Shown here in pieces: positions 10,012 to 18,824 of a DNA stretch of 64,000 nucleotides (positions within the stretch are counted from its first letter, which is position 1; every line of letters begins with the position of its first letter). Below the pieces are notes generated by a model. It ran no database searches. It had not been told where the DNA came from and saw only the letters and a list, made by a program, of their open reading frames with translations. The translations under genes were made by a program, and so were the position numbers. Source of the DNA: CAZNPL01 sp964574815 (GTDB lineage: Bacteria; Planctomycetota; Phycisphaerae; UBA1845); assembly GCA_964574815.1 (NCBI GenBank), contig CAZNPL010000011.1, forward strand, positions 1-64,000, read 5' to 3'.

Positions 10012-10170
10012 TCAACTTGTCTCCCTTACGGGTGATGCCATGTGAGCGGGCGATATGCACACGGCCCACGTCACGGTATTTTCAGACTCTCGCGCCACGT
10101 TCTGGCGCGAAGAACCACGTGATGGAATTGCCTTGAACTCGATTTGTTGCAGGCTCGGCGCGTCGAAACG

Positions 10171-10866
10171 CTAAGCCGGGCAGGGGGCCGGCGGCGGGGC
10201 ACGCGGCCGCAACGATGAGATTTTGAAGAGTGTGAAGACGCAGACCGTCTGCGGAAGGAGCCACCGGCCACCATCGCCGCAGGCAACTGAGACGAGCGGT
10301 ACGGAGACAGAAACGCGCACGCGAACCAAGACGGATAAAACCAGTGCACTAACGTAGGCGACCACAAAGGCGACCAGCACGTACCCCAGCGCGGCGCCGA
10401 CGTACTGGATCAAGGCTCCCTCGCTGTGAAGACCTGCCAGCAGGCCATGACGAAGTCCCAACGGCCGAAACGCGAGCTCGACGCCCATCCAACTTACGCC
10501 CAGAACGAAGGGACTGAAGCCGATCCAGCGCGTCATGTATGCGCCGAACAATGTGTATGCGGCGGGAACGAGCGCGAGCAAGAGAAGAGGAAGAAGCCCC
10601 ACCTGGAGAGCGGAGTCGGGTCTTCCAGCCGCGAAGCCGTAAAGGCTGAGTCCCCAGATTGCGCCAGCCCAAAGCGCCCGACTCGGGCGGCAGAAGCGGA
10701 TGCTGGCAAAAAGCGGTAGAAGCGCAACCCAACCGAGCCACGCCGCACCCGTCGTCGACAAACCCGAGGACATCAGGAATGCGCTGCCCACGAGGGCCAA
10801 CGTCGAAAACACGATCCCGACGACTGTCCGCTGCCGAGTTGGTAGACGGGTCAGCACTGCGTCCAT
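10171..10866 (-). CDS. Membrane protein related to the Lnt membrane domain, lacking the catalytic nitrilase domain
   Basis: 231 residues with about six hydrophobic helices. WLGWVALLPLF near the N-terminus and SPFVLGVSWMGVELAFR followed by LIQYVGAALGYVLVAF match the membrane half of apolipoprotein N-acyltransferase in order and spacing, compared with the full lnt at 34104-35879 (VWVGSEYLRG, LIQISDLVGAYGVSFVLAAF). The frame stops where the nitrilase catalytic domain should begin, after a poor-looking tail (SLRPRAPPPAPCPA). It could be a decayed lnt copy or a stand-alone membrane protein. A GAGGGGA ribosome site supports translation of the start. Confidence 0.55.
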   Translation of the reverse strand: MDAVLTRLPTRQRTVVGIVFSTLALVGSAFLMSSGLSTTGAAWLGWVALLPLFASIRFCRPSRALWAGAIWGLSLYGFAAGRPDSALQVGLLPLLLLALVPAAYTLFGAYMTRWIGFSPFVLGVSWMGVELAFRPLGLRHGLLAGLHSEGALIQYVGAALGYVLVAFVVAYVSALVLSVLVRVRVSVSVPLVSVACGDGGRWLLPQTVCVFTLFKISSLRPRAPPPAPCPA

Positions 10867-11164
10867 GCCTTCCCCTCTTCGGCTTCAATTGCGACGTCCG
10901 ACTTGCGGAACGCCGCGCCGAACATCCCTTTGATACGCTGCGCGGTACAGCTCTGCGGAAATGGACCACACTGCCAGAGCTCGTCCGATAGCACCAGCTT
11001 ATAGAAACCGGGCCGCAGGATGCAAGCGGAAATCGGTTCTTTCCAGCATTTCGGCCGCTCTCCAGTTCAAGCGGTGCTGAATGCGGCGCTTGGCCCGCAC
11101 GCCCCTGCGCGTGCTGTAATGGACGTTTCCCGTTGCCTCAAGGTCGAGGCGTCCGGCGCGGCGA

Positions 11165-12304
11165 TCACCGCCTCTGGCTGTTTGGGCTCGAGCGTGTGGC
11201 CGTTTCCGGCGCGAGGTCGCGTGTTTTTTGCTCGAGTGCGTCCATCAGTGCGTCGAACGGCTCGGCGAATTTGCGTACTCCTTCGTCCTGGACCAGCTCG
11301 GCGACGTTGTCCAGATCGATGCCGAGTTCGCCCAACTGCCGGATTTGCGCCTCCGCTTCGTCCGTGCCCTGCTGGACCGTTTCGCCGGTGACGCGGCCAT
11401 GATCGCGGAAGGCGTCCAGCGTTTTCGGCGGCATGGTGTTGACCGTTTCGCGGCCGATGAGCTCCTCGACGTAGAGCACATCGGAGTACTCGGGGTTCTT
11501 CGTGCTGGTGCTTCCCCAGAGGACGCGCTGAGGGCGGGCCCCGCGGCGTCGTAATGCGGCGAAGTCGTCGCCTGTGTAGATTTCCTGGAAGCGGCGATAG
11601 ACTCGCTTGGCGTTGGCGATGGCGATCCTGCCTTTCAGCGAGCTCGCTTCGTCCGTGCCGATCCGCTCCAATTCCCGATCCACTGCGGTATCGATACGGC
11701 TTACGAAGAAAGACGCAACGGAGGCCACGCGCTGCGGTTCCTCCAGCCGCTCGATCGCGTTCAGGTGGGCCCTGGCGACCGCTTCGTAGTGTTTGATCGA
11801 AAACATCAACGTGATGTTGATGCTGATGCCCTCGGCCAGCAGGGTCTCGACTGCGGGGATGCCTTCGGGCGTCGCCGGGATCTTGATCATGACGTTGGGG
11901 CGCCCGACCCGCCGGTACAAGCGGCGGTCCTCCTCGATCGATGCTTCGGTGTCGTGCGCGAGATGCGGAGAGACTTCGAGACTGACGAAACCGTCGGCGC
12001 CCTTGGTCGAGTCGTAGACGCCGCGCAACGCGTCGGCGGCCAGGGCGATGTCGGCCAGCGCGAGCTCCTCGTACAGCTCCTTCGCATCGACTCCGGGGTT
12101 GTGGTCCAGAATCCTGCGAATATCTTCGTCGTATTCATCGCTTCCGGAGATGGCCTCCATGAAGATCTTGGGATTGCTGGTCAATCCGGACAGCCCGTCT
12201 TCGTCGATCAGTCGCTTGAGCTTGCCGCTTTCGATGAGGCTCCTGCGGATGTAATCAATCCAGACGGATTGCCCGAAGCCCTGAAGTTCTCTGAGTGGAT
12301 TCAT
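11165..12304 (-). CDS. tal: Transaldolase
   Basis: 379 residues of the longer bacterial transaldolase type (TalAB/TIM-barrel) of the pentose phosphate pathway, moving a dihydroxyacetone unit between sugar phosphates. SGLTSNPKIF near residue 40 and VMIKIPAT with the Schiff-base lysine K141 are diagnostic, and later come INITLMFS, ASFFVSRIDT, LWGSTSTKNP and NTMPPKTLDAF. A GGGGAGG ribosome site sets the start. It is the second gene of a pair with the PfpI-family gene, whose stop is 15 bases upstream. The C-terminal 15 residues are a disordered tail. Confidence 0.95.
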   Translation of the reverse strand: MNPLRELQGFGQSVWIDYIRRSLIESGKLKRLIDEDGLSGLTSNPKIFMEAISGSDEYDEDIRRILDHNPGVDAKELYEELALADIALAADALRGVYDSTKGADGFVSLEVSPHLAHDTEASIEEDRRLYRRVGRPNVMIKIPATPEGIPAVETLLAEGISINITLMFSIKHYEAVARAHLNAIERLEEPQRVASVASFFVSRIDTAVDRELERIGTDEASSLKGRIAIANAKRVYRRFQEIYTGDDFAALRRRGARPQRVLWGSTSTKNPEYSDVLYVEELIGRETVNTMPPKTLDAFRDHGRVTGETVQQGTDEAEAQIRQLGELGIDLDNVAELVQDEGVRKFAEPFDALMDALEQKTRDLAPETATRSSPNSQRR

Positions 12305-12319
12305 TAGGACAACCTCCCC

Positions 12320-12886
12320 TTATGCGTGCTGGCCGGCTCTTCGACCCTGGGCGACGCCTTCGGTCAGCTTGGCGTTAAACGCTTCGAGGTCCTGGGGATG
12401 ACGGCTGGTGATGAGGTTTCCGTCCACAACAACCGGTTCATCCACCCACTCGGCCCCGGCGTTTCTGAGATCGGTTTGAATCGACCAGTAGGAAGTCATG
12501 CGGCGTCCCTTGACGACTTCGGCATCGATCAAGGTCTGCGCGCCGTGACAGATCGCCGCGACCGGCTTGCCTTGAACGAAGAACTTGCGGACGAACGCTA
12601 CCGCCGATTCGTCCTGCCGCAGTTTGTCGGGGTTGATGACGCCGCCCGGCAGCAGGAGCGCGTCGTAGTCATCGGGAGAAGCCTGGTTCAGCGGCTTGTC
12701 CACCGGGATCGCGTCAGCAACCTCCCGGTGGTTCCAGCCCTGTACGGTATCTTCCTTGGGGGCCACGACGTCGGTCAGCGCGCCCGCGGCCATCAAAGCA
12801 TCGCGGGGCGATGTCAACTCGATCTGCTCAAATCCGTCCGTCACGAGAATGGCCACGCGTGCGCCTTTGAGTTCATCAGCAGCCAT
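12320..12886 (-). CDS. PfpI/DJ-1 family protein (YhbO-like glyoxalase/deglycase)
   Basis: 188 residues. VAILVTDGFEQIEL carries the conserved glutamate (E20), and AAICHGAQ the nucleophile-elbow cysteine C113 followed by H114, as in the PfpI/YhbO branch of the DJ-1 superfamily. Members act as stress-response glyoxalases or protein/nucleotide deglycases, and the exact activity here is open. GGAGG lies just before the start. It leads a two-gene operon with transaldolase, suggesting a link to carbonyl or oxidative stress in sugar metabolism. Confidence 0.88.
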   Translation of the reverse strand: MAADELKGARVAILVTDGFEQIELTSPRDALMAAGALTDVVAPKEDTVQGWNHREVADAIPVDKPLNQASPDDYDALLLPGGVINPDKLRQDESAVAFVRKFFVQGKPVAAICHGAQTLIDAEVVKGRRMTSYWSIQTDLRNAGAEWVDEPVVVDGNLITSRHPQDLEAFNAKLTEGVAQGRRAGQHA

Positions 12887-13382
12887 GGTTTCCTCCTTGG
12901 TTCAGAATCGCGTCAGGAAATCACCGTGACGCAAACTTTTTTCAAGTCACGCCTTGGCGCCGGCCCGAGGATCCAGTTTTTCACGCACGAGTCGGACGCC
13001 CCTCTTGGTGTTTGGAGCATGCGATCCGGGTATGAACGTGCCATGAACATCGAGTGAATTCGCGGACAAACCTGTCGGCGCGGTTCCGGCGGAGAGGGGG
13101 CAATCACGGCCCATCGGCGGGCCGTGACGGTTGATTCGCCCTTTTTGTATAGCGAGTGCTTGACTCACGCGCTGATGGCGCGTTATCAGTGCCCCTCCGT
13201 GCCCGGCGCAGGAAGTTTGAGGTCAATTTAATTTATGCCTTACAGAGTTGTTATGGGCCACGATCGATCGGGTGCAAAACGATTTACGTCCCGATTGCGC
13301 TCGGCGCGGGCTGTCTCAACCGGGATAAATTGTTTGTAATCGTGGTTTTGTCTCCCCGGGCCAGAAAAACACGTCGATGCTA
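12887..13382. other. Divergent intergenic region without a gene
   Basis: About 500 bases between the pfpI-tal operon and the marR gene. It has small open frames on both strands without ribosome sites or recognisable features. It should hold the promoter for the leftward operon, but I could not pick a convincing -35/-10 pair for it. It becomes AT-richer around 13215-13235. Confidence 0.4.
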
Positions 13383-13411
13383 TTGCGGGGTCATGCATTC
13401 GACCCTATAAT
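13383..13411 (+). promoter_or_regulatory. Sigma-70-type promoter for marR
   Basis: TTGCGG (13383-13388) and a perfect TATAAT (13406-13411) are separated by 17 bases, 61 bases ahead of the GTG start. The -10 is consensus and the -35 keeps TTG. This is the clearest promoter in the window. Confidence 0.65.
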
Positions 13412-13418
13412 TTCGCCT

Positions 13419-13454
13419 CCGAAGGAAAATTCGGATTTCCGAGAGAAAATCGGA
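13419..13454 (+). promoter_or_regulatory. Candidate MarR operator: two adjacent inverted repeats
   Basis: CCGAA-6-TTCGG (13419-13434) and TCCGA-7-TCGGA (13438-13454) lie just downstream of the -10 box, across the expected transcription start. MarR proteins usually bind such palindromes next to their own promoter, so autoregulation is inferred. Confidence 0.45.
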
Positions 13455-13471
13455 TTGAGAGGTGACAGACA

Positions 13472-14014
13472 GTGACCGTCTGGCTGACGACAACCGAGGA
13501 TCAAATCCTCGCATCCCTCCGGCGCATTGCGCGCTCCATCGAATTGCACTCTCGGCGTCTTACTGAAGAGATCGGTCTTACCGGACCGCAGCTCGCCGTG
13601 CTCAGAGAGGCGACGCGATCGGGGCCGCTGCGCATCGGGGAGCTGGCCCGAGCACTGCACCTCAGTCAACCCACGGTCACCGGCATTCTCGACCGCCTTG
13701 AAAAGCGCGGCCTCGTCGAACGCACCCGACCCCAGAACGATCGGCGGACGGTGAACGTCAACGCCACGCTGGCGGGGCAGGAGCTTCTGGATCGGGCGCC
13801 ATCGCTTCTCCAGGATCGCTTCCGCCGCGAGCTGCGCAAGTTGGAGGACTGGGAGCAGACCCAGATGCTGGCGCTGCTGCAACGTATCGCCGGCATGATG
13901 GAAGGCGAAACGCCTGACGCCTCGGTCGCGCTTATGACAACCGACGACGACGCGGCGGCGGAAACGGAAGGCGCCCTGGGACCGGCGGGCGAGCACCAGC
14001 CCGCCGGAGAGTAA
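13472..14014 (+). CDS. MarR-family transcriptional regulator
   Basis: 180 residues with a GTG start and GAGAGGTGA upstream. The winged helix-turn-helix shows clearly: TGPQLAVLREATRSGPLRIGELA, then LSQPTVTGILDRLEKRGLVER, then the wing RTRPQNDRRTVNV. It is a DNA-binding dimer that probably responds to a small ligand. Inverted repeats between the -10 box and the start suggest autoregulation. The corrinoid methyltransferase genes begin about 250 bases downstream on the same strand and may be its other targets, which is an inference. The last 40 residues form an acidic tail unusual for the family. Confidence 0.9.
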   Translation: MTVWLTTTEDQILASLRRIARSIELHSRRLTEEIGLTGPQLAVLREATRSGPLRIGELARALHLSQPTVTGILDRLEKRGLVERTRPQNDRRTVNVNATLAGQELLDRAPSLLQDRFRRELRKLEDWEQTQMLALLQRIAGMMEGETPDASVALMTTDDDAAAETEGALGPAGEHQPAGE

Positions 14015-14261
14015 GTTCCCCCCATGGATGGCGGGAAGGGTAGGGAAGGACTCTGCAGTCGAACAGTGCGAGTGCAGCGGGCGAATGAAAGCCAAGACGG
14101 CCAAGGCCAGAAGGCACGACATGCTCAGCCGGATCGCCTTGCGGCAGCGTTCGGTTCACGAGCGAGCGATCGCGGGGGACGGGGTCGTTGCCCGGTTGCC
14201 CCAGCGGAGGCGTTCGACCGAACGGCACCGCCCCACTCGCAACCCATGGGGAGATCAAACC

Positions 14262-14963
14262 GTGACTACGTGCCCGGTTGCGAGTTTCAATGATGTGGCG
14301 TTGGGTGTGCCGCGCCCGGAGATTCTCGAACGACTGGATTGCCCTCCGTTCAGCGAGCCGTCGGGTCGAGTGATGCGCCAGATTGACAAGGCGATCGCCT
14401 GGCTGCGCGATCACGCGGAGCCGAGAGTGGAGCATCGCAGCTACGCGATGGCCGTGGAGGATGGACTCGTCCGGATCGAGACGGGCACGGCGTTGAAGAG
14501 CCGCAAGCTGGCCCAGTCCCTCAAGTTGTGCCACACGATCCACGTCTTTCTGACGACGCTGGGCCGGAAGGTGGATCACGTCATCGACCGAACCATGCGG
14601 CGCCGACCGGCGTTCGGGGTGGTTGTTGACGCGGTGGCATCGGTGGCGGCTGATGCGATGGTGGATCAGTTTACTCAGGATCTTTCCGAGAGCCTGTCTC
14701 CCGGGGAGGGCCTCAGCTTGCCCTTCAGCCCTGGCCACTGCGATTGGGCCGTGGAGGAGCAGCGCAAGATCTTCTCGTTGCTGCCCGAACGTCCTGCGGG
14801 CACGGTCCTGTCTGACGATTTGATGATGACGCCTCGCAAGTCCGTGTCCGGGGTGCTCGGCGAGGGCCCGGAGGCCGAGTTGTGCGAGGTCGCGATCCCG
14901 TGTGCCACCTGTGCGCGTGCCAACTGCTCGCACAGGCGATGCCCTTACAGGAGCAACTCATGA
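14262..14963 (+). CDS. MetH-type vitamin B12 activation-domain protein (corrinoid reactivation)
   Basis: About 233 residues from the GTG at 14262, chosen because GGGGAG lies 9 bases upstream and the conserved part begins there; an open frame extends to 14028 but encodes Arg-rich, unconserved sequence. The second half matches the activation domain of cobalamin-dependent methionine synthase: GEGLSLPFSPGHCDW, KIFSLLP, and DDLMMTPRKSVSGVLG. That domain binds SAM and supports reductive reactivation of inactive cob(II)alamin. A stand-alone copy beside MttB and corrinoid proteins probably serves the corrinoid protein of this operon. Four cysteines cluster at the C-terminus (C-x2-C-x4-C-x4-C), possibly a metal or Fe-S site. 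It overlaps the next start as ATGA. Confidence 0.75.
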   Translation: MTTCPVASFNDVALGVPRPEILERLDCPPFSEPSGRVMRQIDKAIAWLRDHAEPRVEHRSYAMAVEDGLVRIETGTALKSRKLAQSLKLCHTIHVFLTTLGRKVDHVIDRTMRRRPAFGVVVDAVASVAADAMVDQFTQDLSESLSPGEGLSLPFSPGHCDWAVEEQRKIFSLLPERPAGTVLSDDLMMTPRKSVSGVLGEGPEAELCEVAIPCATCARANCSHRRCPYRSNS

Positions 14964-16462
14964 ATCGCCTGCAGACCAGCGTGCTGCCAAGTCGGGCGGA
15001 TGTCGAACCGCAAAGCTTCCCCTACCAGCCGCTCTCTGCGGAGGAGGTTCAGAAGATCCACGACGCCACGATCTCGGTTCTGGCGGACGTCGGCTTTGAA
15101 GTGCATGAGCCCGAAGTCCTGGAACTGTACCGGCGGCTCGATACGTCGGTGGATTCGGACCGGTGCGTCGTACGCATGAAAGAGCGCGTGGTGATGGACC
15201 TGCTGGATACGGCGCCCGCGAAGGTCACCCTATACGGGCGGCGGCCCGGCGCCGATCTCGAGTTGGGCGCCGGCAACGTCTACTGCGGGACCGGCGGCAC
15301 CGCGCTCAATGTTCTGGACTACGACACGGGCCAGCGCCGCCCGGCGAGCCTTCAGGATCTGGTGGACGTCATTCGCATCACCGACCGGTTGGAGTACGTG
15401 GACTTCATGCTTCTGCCGACCTACCCGAACGAACTGCCGGTGGAAGTCGTGGACGTGAACCGGTTCTTCGCCGGGCTGTGCCATACGACCAAGCACGTGA
15501 TGGGCGGGGTCTTTACGTCGGAGGGCATCCGGGACGTGATCGCGATGGCGGAGCGTGTCGCGGGTTCGCCGGAAGCGCTGCGCGAACGGCCCTTTATTTC
15601 CATCATCACGTGCGGCATCAGTCCGCTTCGTCTGGACCGTAAGTACGGGGCGTTCATGACGCAGGTCGCGAGGGCGGGGATTCCGGTCGCGGTGCCGGCC
15701 GAGCCGCTCAGCGGTGCGACGGCCCCGGTTACGCTGGCGGGGACGCTGGTGGTTCAGAACTGCGACGCCCTCATCAACGTCATGACGACGCAGTTGGTGA
15801 ATGCGGGGGCACCGGTGATCTACGGCTGCGTGGCCAGTTCCGCCGACATGCGGGATCTGAAATACCTCGGCGGGCCGGTGGAAAGCGGTCTCATCAACGC
15901 CGCGACCGCGCAGCTCGCGCGGTACTACGGCATCCCTTACTACTCGACCGCCGGCATCAGCGACGCGAAGACGCTCGATACTCAATGCGGGTACGAATCG
16001 GCCATCAGCAACCTTCTTGTCGCGCTGGCCGGGGGCGAGTTCATTCACGATGCGGCCGGGCTGATGGAATTCACGCTGACGGTCAGCAATGAGAAGCTCG
16101 TCATCGACAATGAGCTGCTGGGGATGGTTCAGCGGGCCCTGAAGGGCATTCGAGTGGACGATGACACCCTGGCCCTCGATGCCATCAAGGCGGCGGGCCC
16201 CGGCGGCAATTTCGTCTCCGCCCGCCACACACGAAAGCACATGCGGCACGAACATTATGTTCCGACGCTGAGCGACCGGGAGCCTCGCGAAGCATGGGAA
16301 AGTGCGGGCGGCAAGACGATCGCGGAGCGGGCCCACGAGGTCGTGAAGGACATTCTCGCCGAGCCAGTCGAGCCGCGCATCCCGTCCGAGATGGTGTCGG
16401 AGTTGCTGCAGGCCCATCCGGAGCTGTCAACCAGTGCTTTGGGAGACGGGAAAGCGCCATGA
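14960..16462 (+). CDS. MttB-family corrinoid methyltransferase, non-pyrrolysine (first copy)
   Basis: 500 residues, full length for the trimethylamine methyltransferase family, starting at the ATG with AGGAG upstream. Typical segments are EEVQKIHDATISVLADVGFEV near the N-terminus, YCGTGGTALNVLDY, and the closing region EHYVPTLSDRE. The gene is open throughout with no in-frame UAG, so it belongs with the MtgB-like enzymes that act on glycine betaine or other quaternary amines rather than with the pyrrolysine MttB. It should transfer a methyl group from its substrate to the corrinoid protein at 18825-19517. It is joined by ATGA overlaps to both neighbours. The substrate is unknown. Confidence 0.88.
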   Translation: MNRLQTSVLPSRADVEPQSFPYQPLSAEEVQKIHDATISVLADVGFEVHEPEVLELYRRLDTSVDSDRCVVRMKERVVMDLLDTAPAKVTLYGRRPGADLELGAGNVYCGTGGTALNVLDYDTGQRRPASLQDLVDVIRITDRLEYVDFMLLPTYPNELPVEVVDVNRFFAGLCHTTKHVMGGVFTSEGIRDVIAMAERVAGSPEALRERPFISIITCGISPLRLDRKYGAFMTQVARAGIPVAVPAEPLSGATAPVTLAGTLVVQNCDALINVMTTQLVNAGAPVIYGCVASSADMRDLKYLGGPVESGLINAATAQLARYYGIPYYSTAGISDAKTLDTQCGYESAISNLLVALAGGEFIHDAAGLMEFTLTVSNEKLVIDNELLGMVQRALKGIRVDDDTLALDAIKAAGPGGNFVSARHTRKHMRHEHYVPTLSDREPREAWESAGGKTIAERAHEVVKDILAEPVEPRIPSEMVSELLQAHPELSTSALGDGKAP

Positions 16463-17268
16463 TGATCATCGGCGAAAGGGTTCACGCGACGCGCAAGCCT
16501 GTCGCGGCGGCCATCCGCGATCACGACGAGACGCTGATCGTCCAGGAAATCCGCAATCAGGATGAAGCGGGCGCGGACTACATCGACCTCAACGCAGGGG
16601 CCGAGAGCGGAGACCCCGAGCAGGAGATCGCGAATATCAAATGGCTCGTGGACGTGGCCTTGCGCACGACCGAGAAGAAGCTTTCTCTGGACTCTTCCGA
16701 TCCGGTTGTGCTCGAGAAAGCGGCGGGCTACGTGGACGGCCGGCGGCCCATTCTGCTCAATTCGGTGAACGGCGAGGCGGATCGTCTCGGTCCGGTGCTG
16801 GCGCTGGCCGCCGCAAAGGAGTGCCCGGTGATCGCGCTGGCCATGGACGACAGCGGCATCCCGAACGAGGTGGCGCGGCGTATCGAGGTGTGCGAGTCGA
16901 TCCTGGCGGCGGCGAAGGAGGCGGGCGTCCCCGAAGACAACATCTGTTTTGATCCTCTGGCGTTGCCGGTGTGCAACGACGTCGAGCAGGCGAAAGTGAC
17001 GATGGCCACGCTCCGGGAGATCAAGGCAAGGTTTCCGCGTGCCAGGACGACCCTGGGCCTCTCGAACGTGTCTCACGGGTTGCCGCGTCGCACGCTGGTG
17101 AACCAGGCGTTTCTGATCGCGGCGTTGAGCAACGGTCTTGATTCGGCGATCTGCGATCCGACCGATCGAGGCATCCGGCGCGCCATCGCGCTCGGCGAAT
17201 TGATTGGCGGTACCGACCGACACGGCCGCAGGTACGCGCGTCGCATCCGAAAGGGTGAGATCGAATGA
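16459..17268 (+). CDS. Pterin-binding methyltransferase (MtgA/MetH-like, corrinoid:tetrahydrofolate)
   Basis: 269 residues of the pterin-binding TIM-barrel family. MIIGERVHATRK, DYIDLNAGA, LSLDSSDPVVLEKA, ILLNSVNGE, DPLALPV and TTLGLSNVSHGLP follow the folate-binding domain of methionine synthase and the methyl-THF:corrinoid methyltransferases. In glycine-betaine systems the MtgA enzyme takes the methyl group from the methylated corrinoid protein and makes methyl-tetrahydrofolate, and that role is inferred here. Two adjacent ATGs occur at 16459 and 16462. It overlaps the MttB genes on both sides as ATGA, implying translational coupling. Confidence 0.88.
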   Translation: MMIIGERVHATRKPVAAAIRDHDETLIVQEIRNQDEAGADYIDLNAGAESGDPEQEIANIKWLVDVALRTTEKKLSLDSSDPVVLEKAAGYVDGRRPILLNSVNGEADRLGPVLALAAAKECPVIALAMDDSGIPNEVARRIEVCESILAAAKEAGVPEDNICFDPLALPVCNDVEQAKVTMATLREIKARFPRARTTLGLSNVSHGLPRRTLVNQAFLIAALSNGLDSAICDPTDRGIRRAIALGELIGGTDRHGRRYARRIRKGEIE

Positions 17269-18815
17269 GTATGGACACGGCAACAAGGGCGCCGGTCGCC
17301 GGCCGGCAGGGCATTCTGGTGCAGCCGGTCGAGCGACTCGAGGCCGAGCAGATCCGCCTGCTGCACGAGGGTTCGCTCGAGATTCTGGAGGACCCAGGAA
17401 TCTCGTGCTTCAATGAGGAAGCGGCGTCGATCTTTTCGGATGCGGGCTGCACCACGGCACGAAGCGATCGGGAGGAGGCCTGGGTGGTCCGCATCCCGCG
17501 GGCCATCGTCGAAGAGGCGCTCTTATCTGTGCCCTCGCGCATGGTGCTCGGCGGGCGTGACGCAGCAAACGATCTCGTGCTCGACGCGGAGACGCCAAGG
17601 GTTTACTTCGGTACTGGCTCGGAGGCGAACACTTTCCTCGAAACCACGATCCGATGGGTGGAATCGTCGGACGGCCCGCCCGTTCCGCATCCCGAGCACA
17701 CACCGACGCGAGGCGACTTGCGGAAACTGCTCGATTCCGCGCGGCTGTGCAACGCGCTGGACCACCTGGACTTCTTCATCCGCAACGTCAACGCTCAGGA
17801 CGAGGACATCAACGACGCAAACAAGGACGTCAACGTCTTTCTTGCCAGCCTGATGTACATGACCCGGCACGTGCAGGCGGGGCTGACCGACGTGAACGCT
17901 CTCGATCACGTCGTGCGTTTGGGCGAGATCGTCGCCGGGAGCACCGAGCGATTTCGCGAGGCGCCGCCGCTGTCCTTTATTGCCTGTCTGGTGAAAAGTC
18001 CGCTCGAGATGATGGACGACGTCACCGCCAAGGTGATCGCGATCGCGCGGCGAGGGCTGCCGGTCGTCGTATCTTCCTCGCCGCAGGGCGGTTCGACGGC
18101 GCCGGTTCAGGAAGAGGGGATGGTGGTGCTCATCAACGCCGAGATCCTGGCGGGCATCACGTTGTCCCAACTGGTCCGTCCCGGCACGCCGGTTCTCTAC
18201 GGCGCGGTGCCGGTTCGGGCGCGGCTGGACACGCTTCACGATCTGTACGGGGCGCCGGAGTTCATCCACTACAACGTCGATTGCGTGCAGATGGCCCGCC
18301 ACTACCGCATCCCGTGCTATTCGACGGCGGGGGTCGGCGACATCGGCGTGCCGGGCATGCAGGCCACCGTCGAGAAGGTCTTTTCGCACCTAGCCGTCGC
18401 ACAATCGGGAGCGCAGTACATCCATTATGCGTTCGGTCTTCTTGACCGGACCGGGACGTTCAGCCCCGTGCAGGCCGTCATCGACGACGCGAACATCGGG
18501 CTGGTCAAGAGCATTCTCCGGCCCGCAGGGTTCGAAGAAGACGACCTGACCGCCTCGCTGAGCGAGGTGCGCAAGGTGATGCAGTCGGGCACGCGGCTGT
18601 TCGCCCGGCATATTCGCAAGCAGATTCGCCGAGGCGTCGTGACCAATCCGTATCCGCTCGAGGGACACGGCGACCGGGACCAGGTTCTGGAGCGGGCATG
18701 TGACCGGGTCGCCGAAATCCGTGCCACGGCGGGAACGCCATTACCAGACGACGTGCTGGATTCCATCCGGGCGGAGATACCCGGCTTGGTCCCGGCCGAT
18801 CGTTTCAAGCTGTGA
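17265..18815 (+). CDS. MttB-family corrinoid methyltransferase, non-pyrrolysine (second copy)
   Basis: 516 residues, homologous to but clearly divergent from the copy at 14960-16462. It shows LLHEGSLEILEDPGISCFNEEA, VYFGTGSEANTFLE, INAEILAGITLSQLV, YGAVPVRARLDT, and YSTAGVGDIGVPGMQA, and has no in-frame UAG. The operon has two MttB-type proteins but only one corrinoid protein and one pterin enzyme. They may therefore act on two related substrates or successive methyl groups and share the corrinoid carrier, which is an inference. The start overlaps the pterin gene stop as ATGA. Confidence 0.88.
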   Translation: MSMDTATRAPVAGRQGILVQPVERLEAEQIRLLHEGSLEILEDPGISCFNEEAASIFSDAGCTTARSDREEAWVVRIPRAIVEEALLSVPSRMVLGGRDAANDLVLDAETPRVYFGTGSEANTFLETTIRWVESSDGPPVPHPEHTPTRGDLRKLLDSARLCNALDHLDFFIRNVNAQDEDINDANKDVNVFLASLMYMTRHVQAGLTDVNALDHVVRLGEIVAGSTERFREAPPLSFIACLVKSPLEMMDDVTAKVIAIARRGLPVVVSSSPQGGSTAPVQEEGMVVLINAEILAGITLSQLVRPGTPVLYGAVPVRARLDTLHDLYGAPEFIHYNVDCVQMARHYRIPCYSTAGVGDIGVPGMQATVEKVFSHLAVAQSGAQYIHYAFGLLDRTGTFSPVQAVIDDANIGLVKSILRPAGFEEDDLTASLSEVRKVMQSGTRLFARHIRKQIRRGVVTNPYPLEGHGDRDQVLERACDRVAEIRATAGTPLPDDVLDSIRAEIPGLVPADRFKL

Positions 18816-18824
18816 GGGAAACAG

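Noticed and set aside
14028..14261. Upstream extension of the activation-domain gene
   Set aside because: The frame is open but encodes Arg/His-rich, unconserved sequence. A GTG with GGGGAG at the proper distance lies where the conserved part begins (14262).
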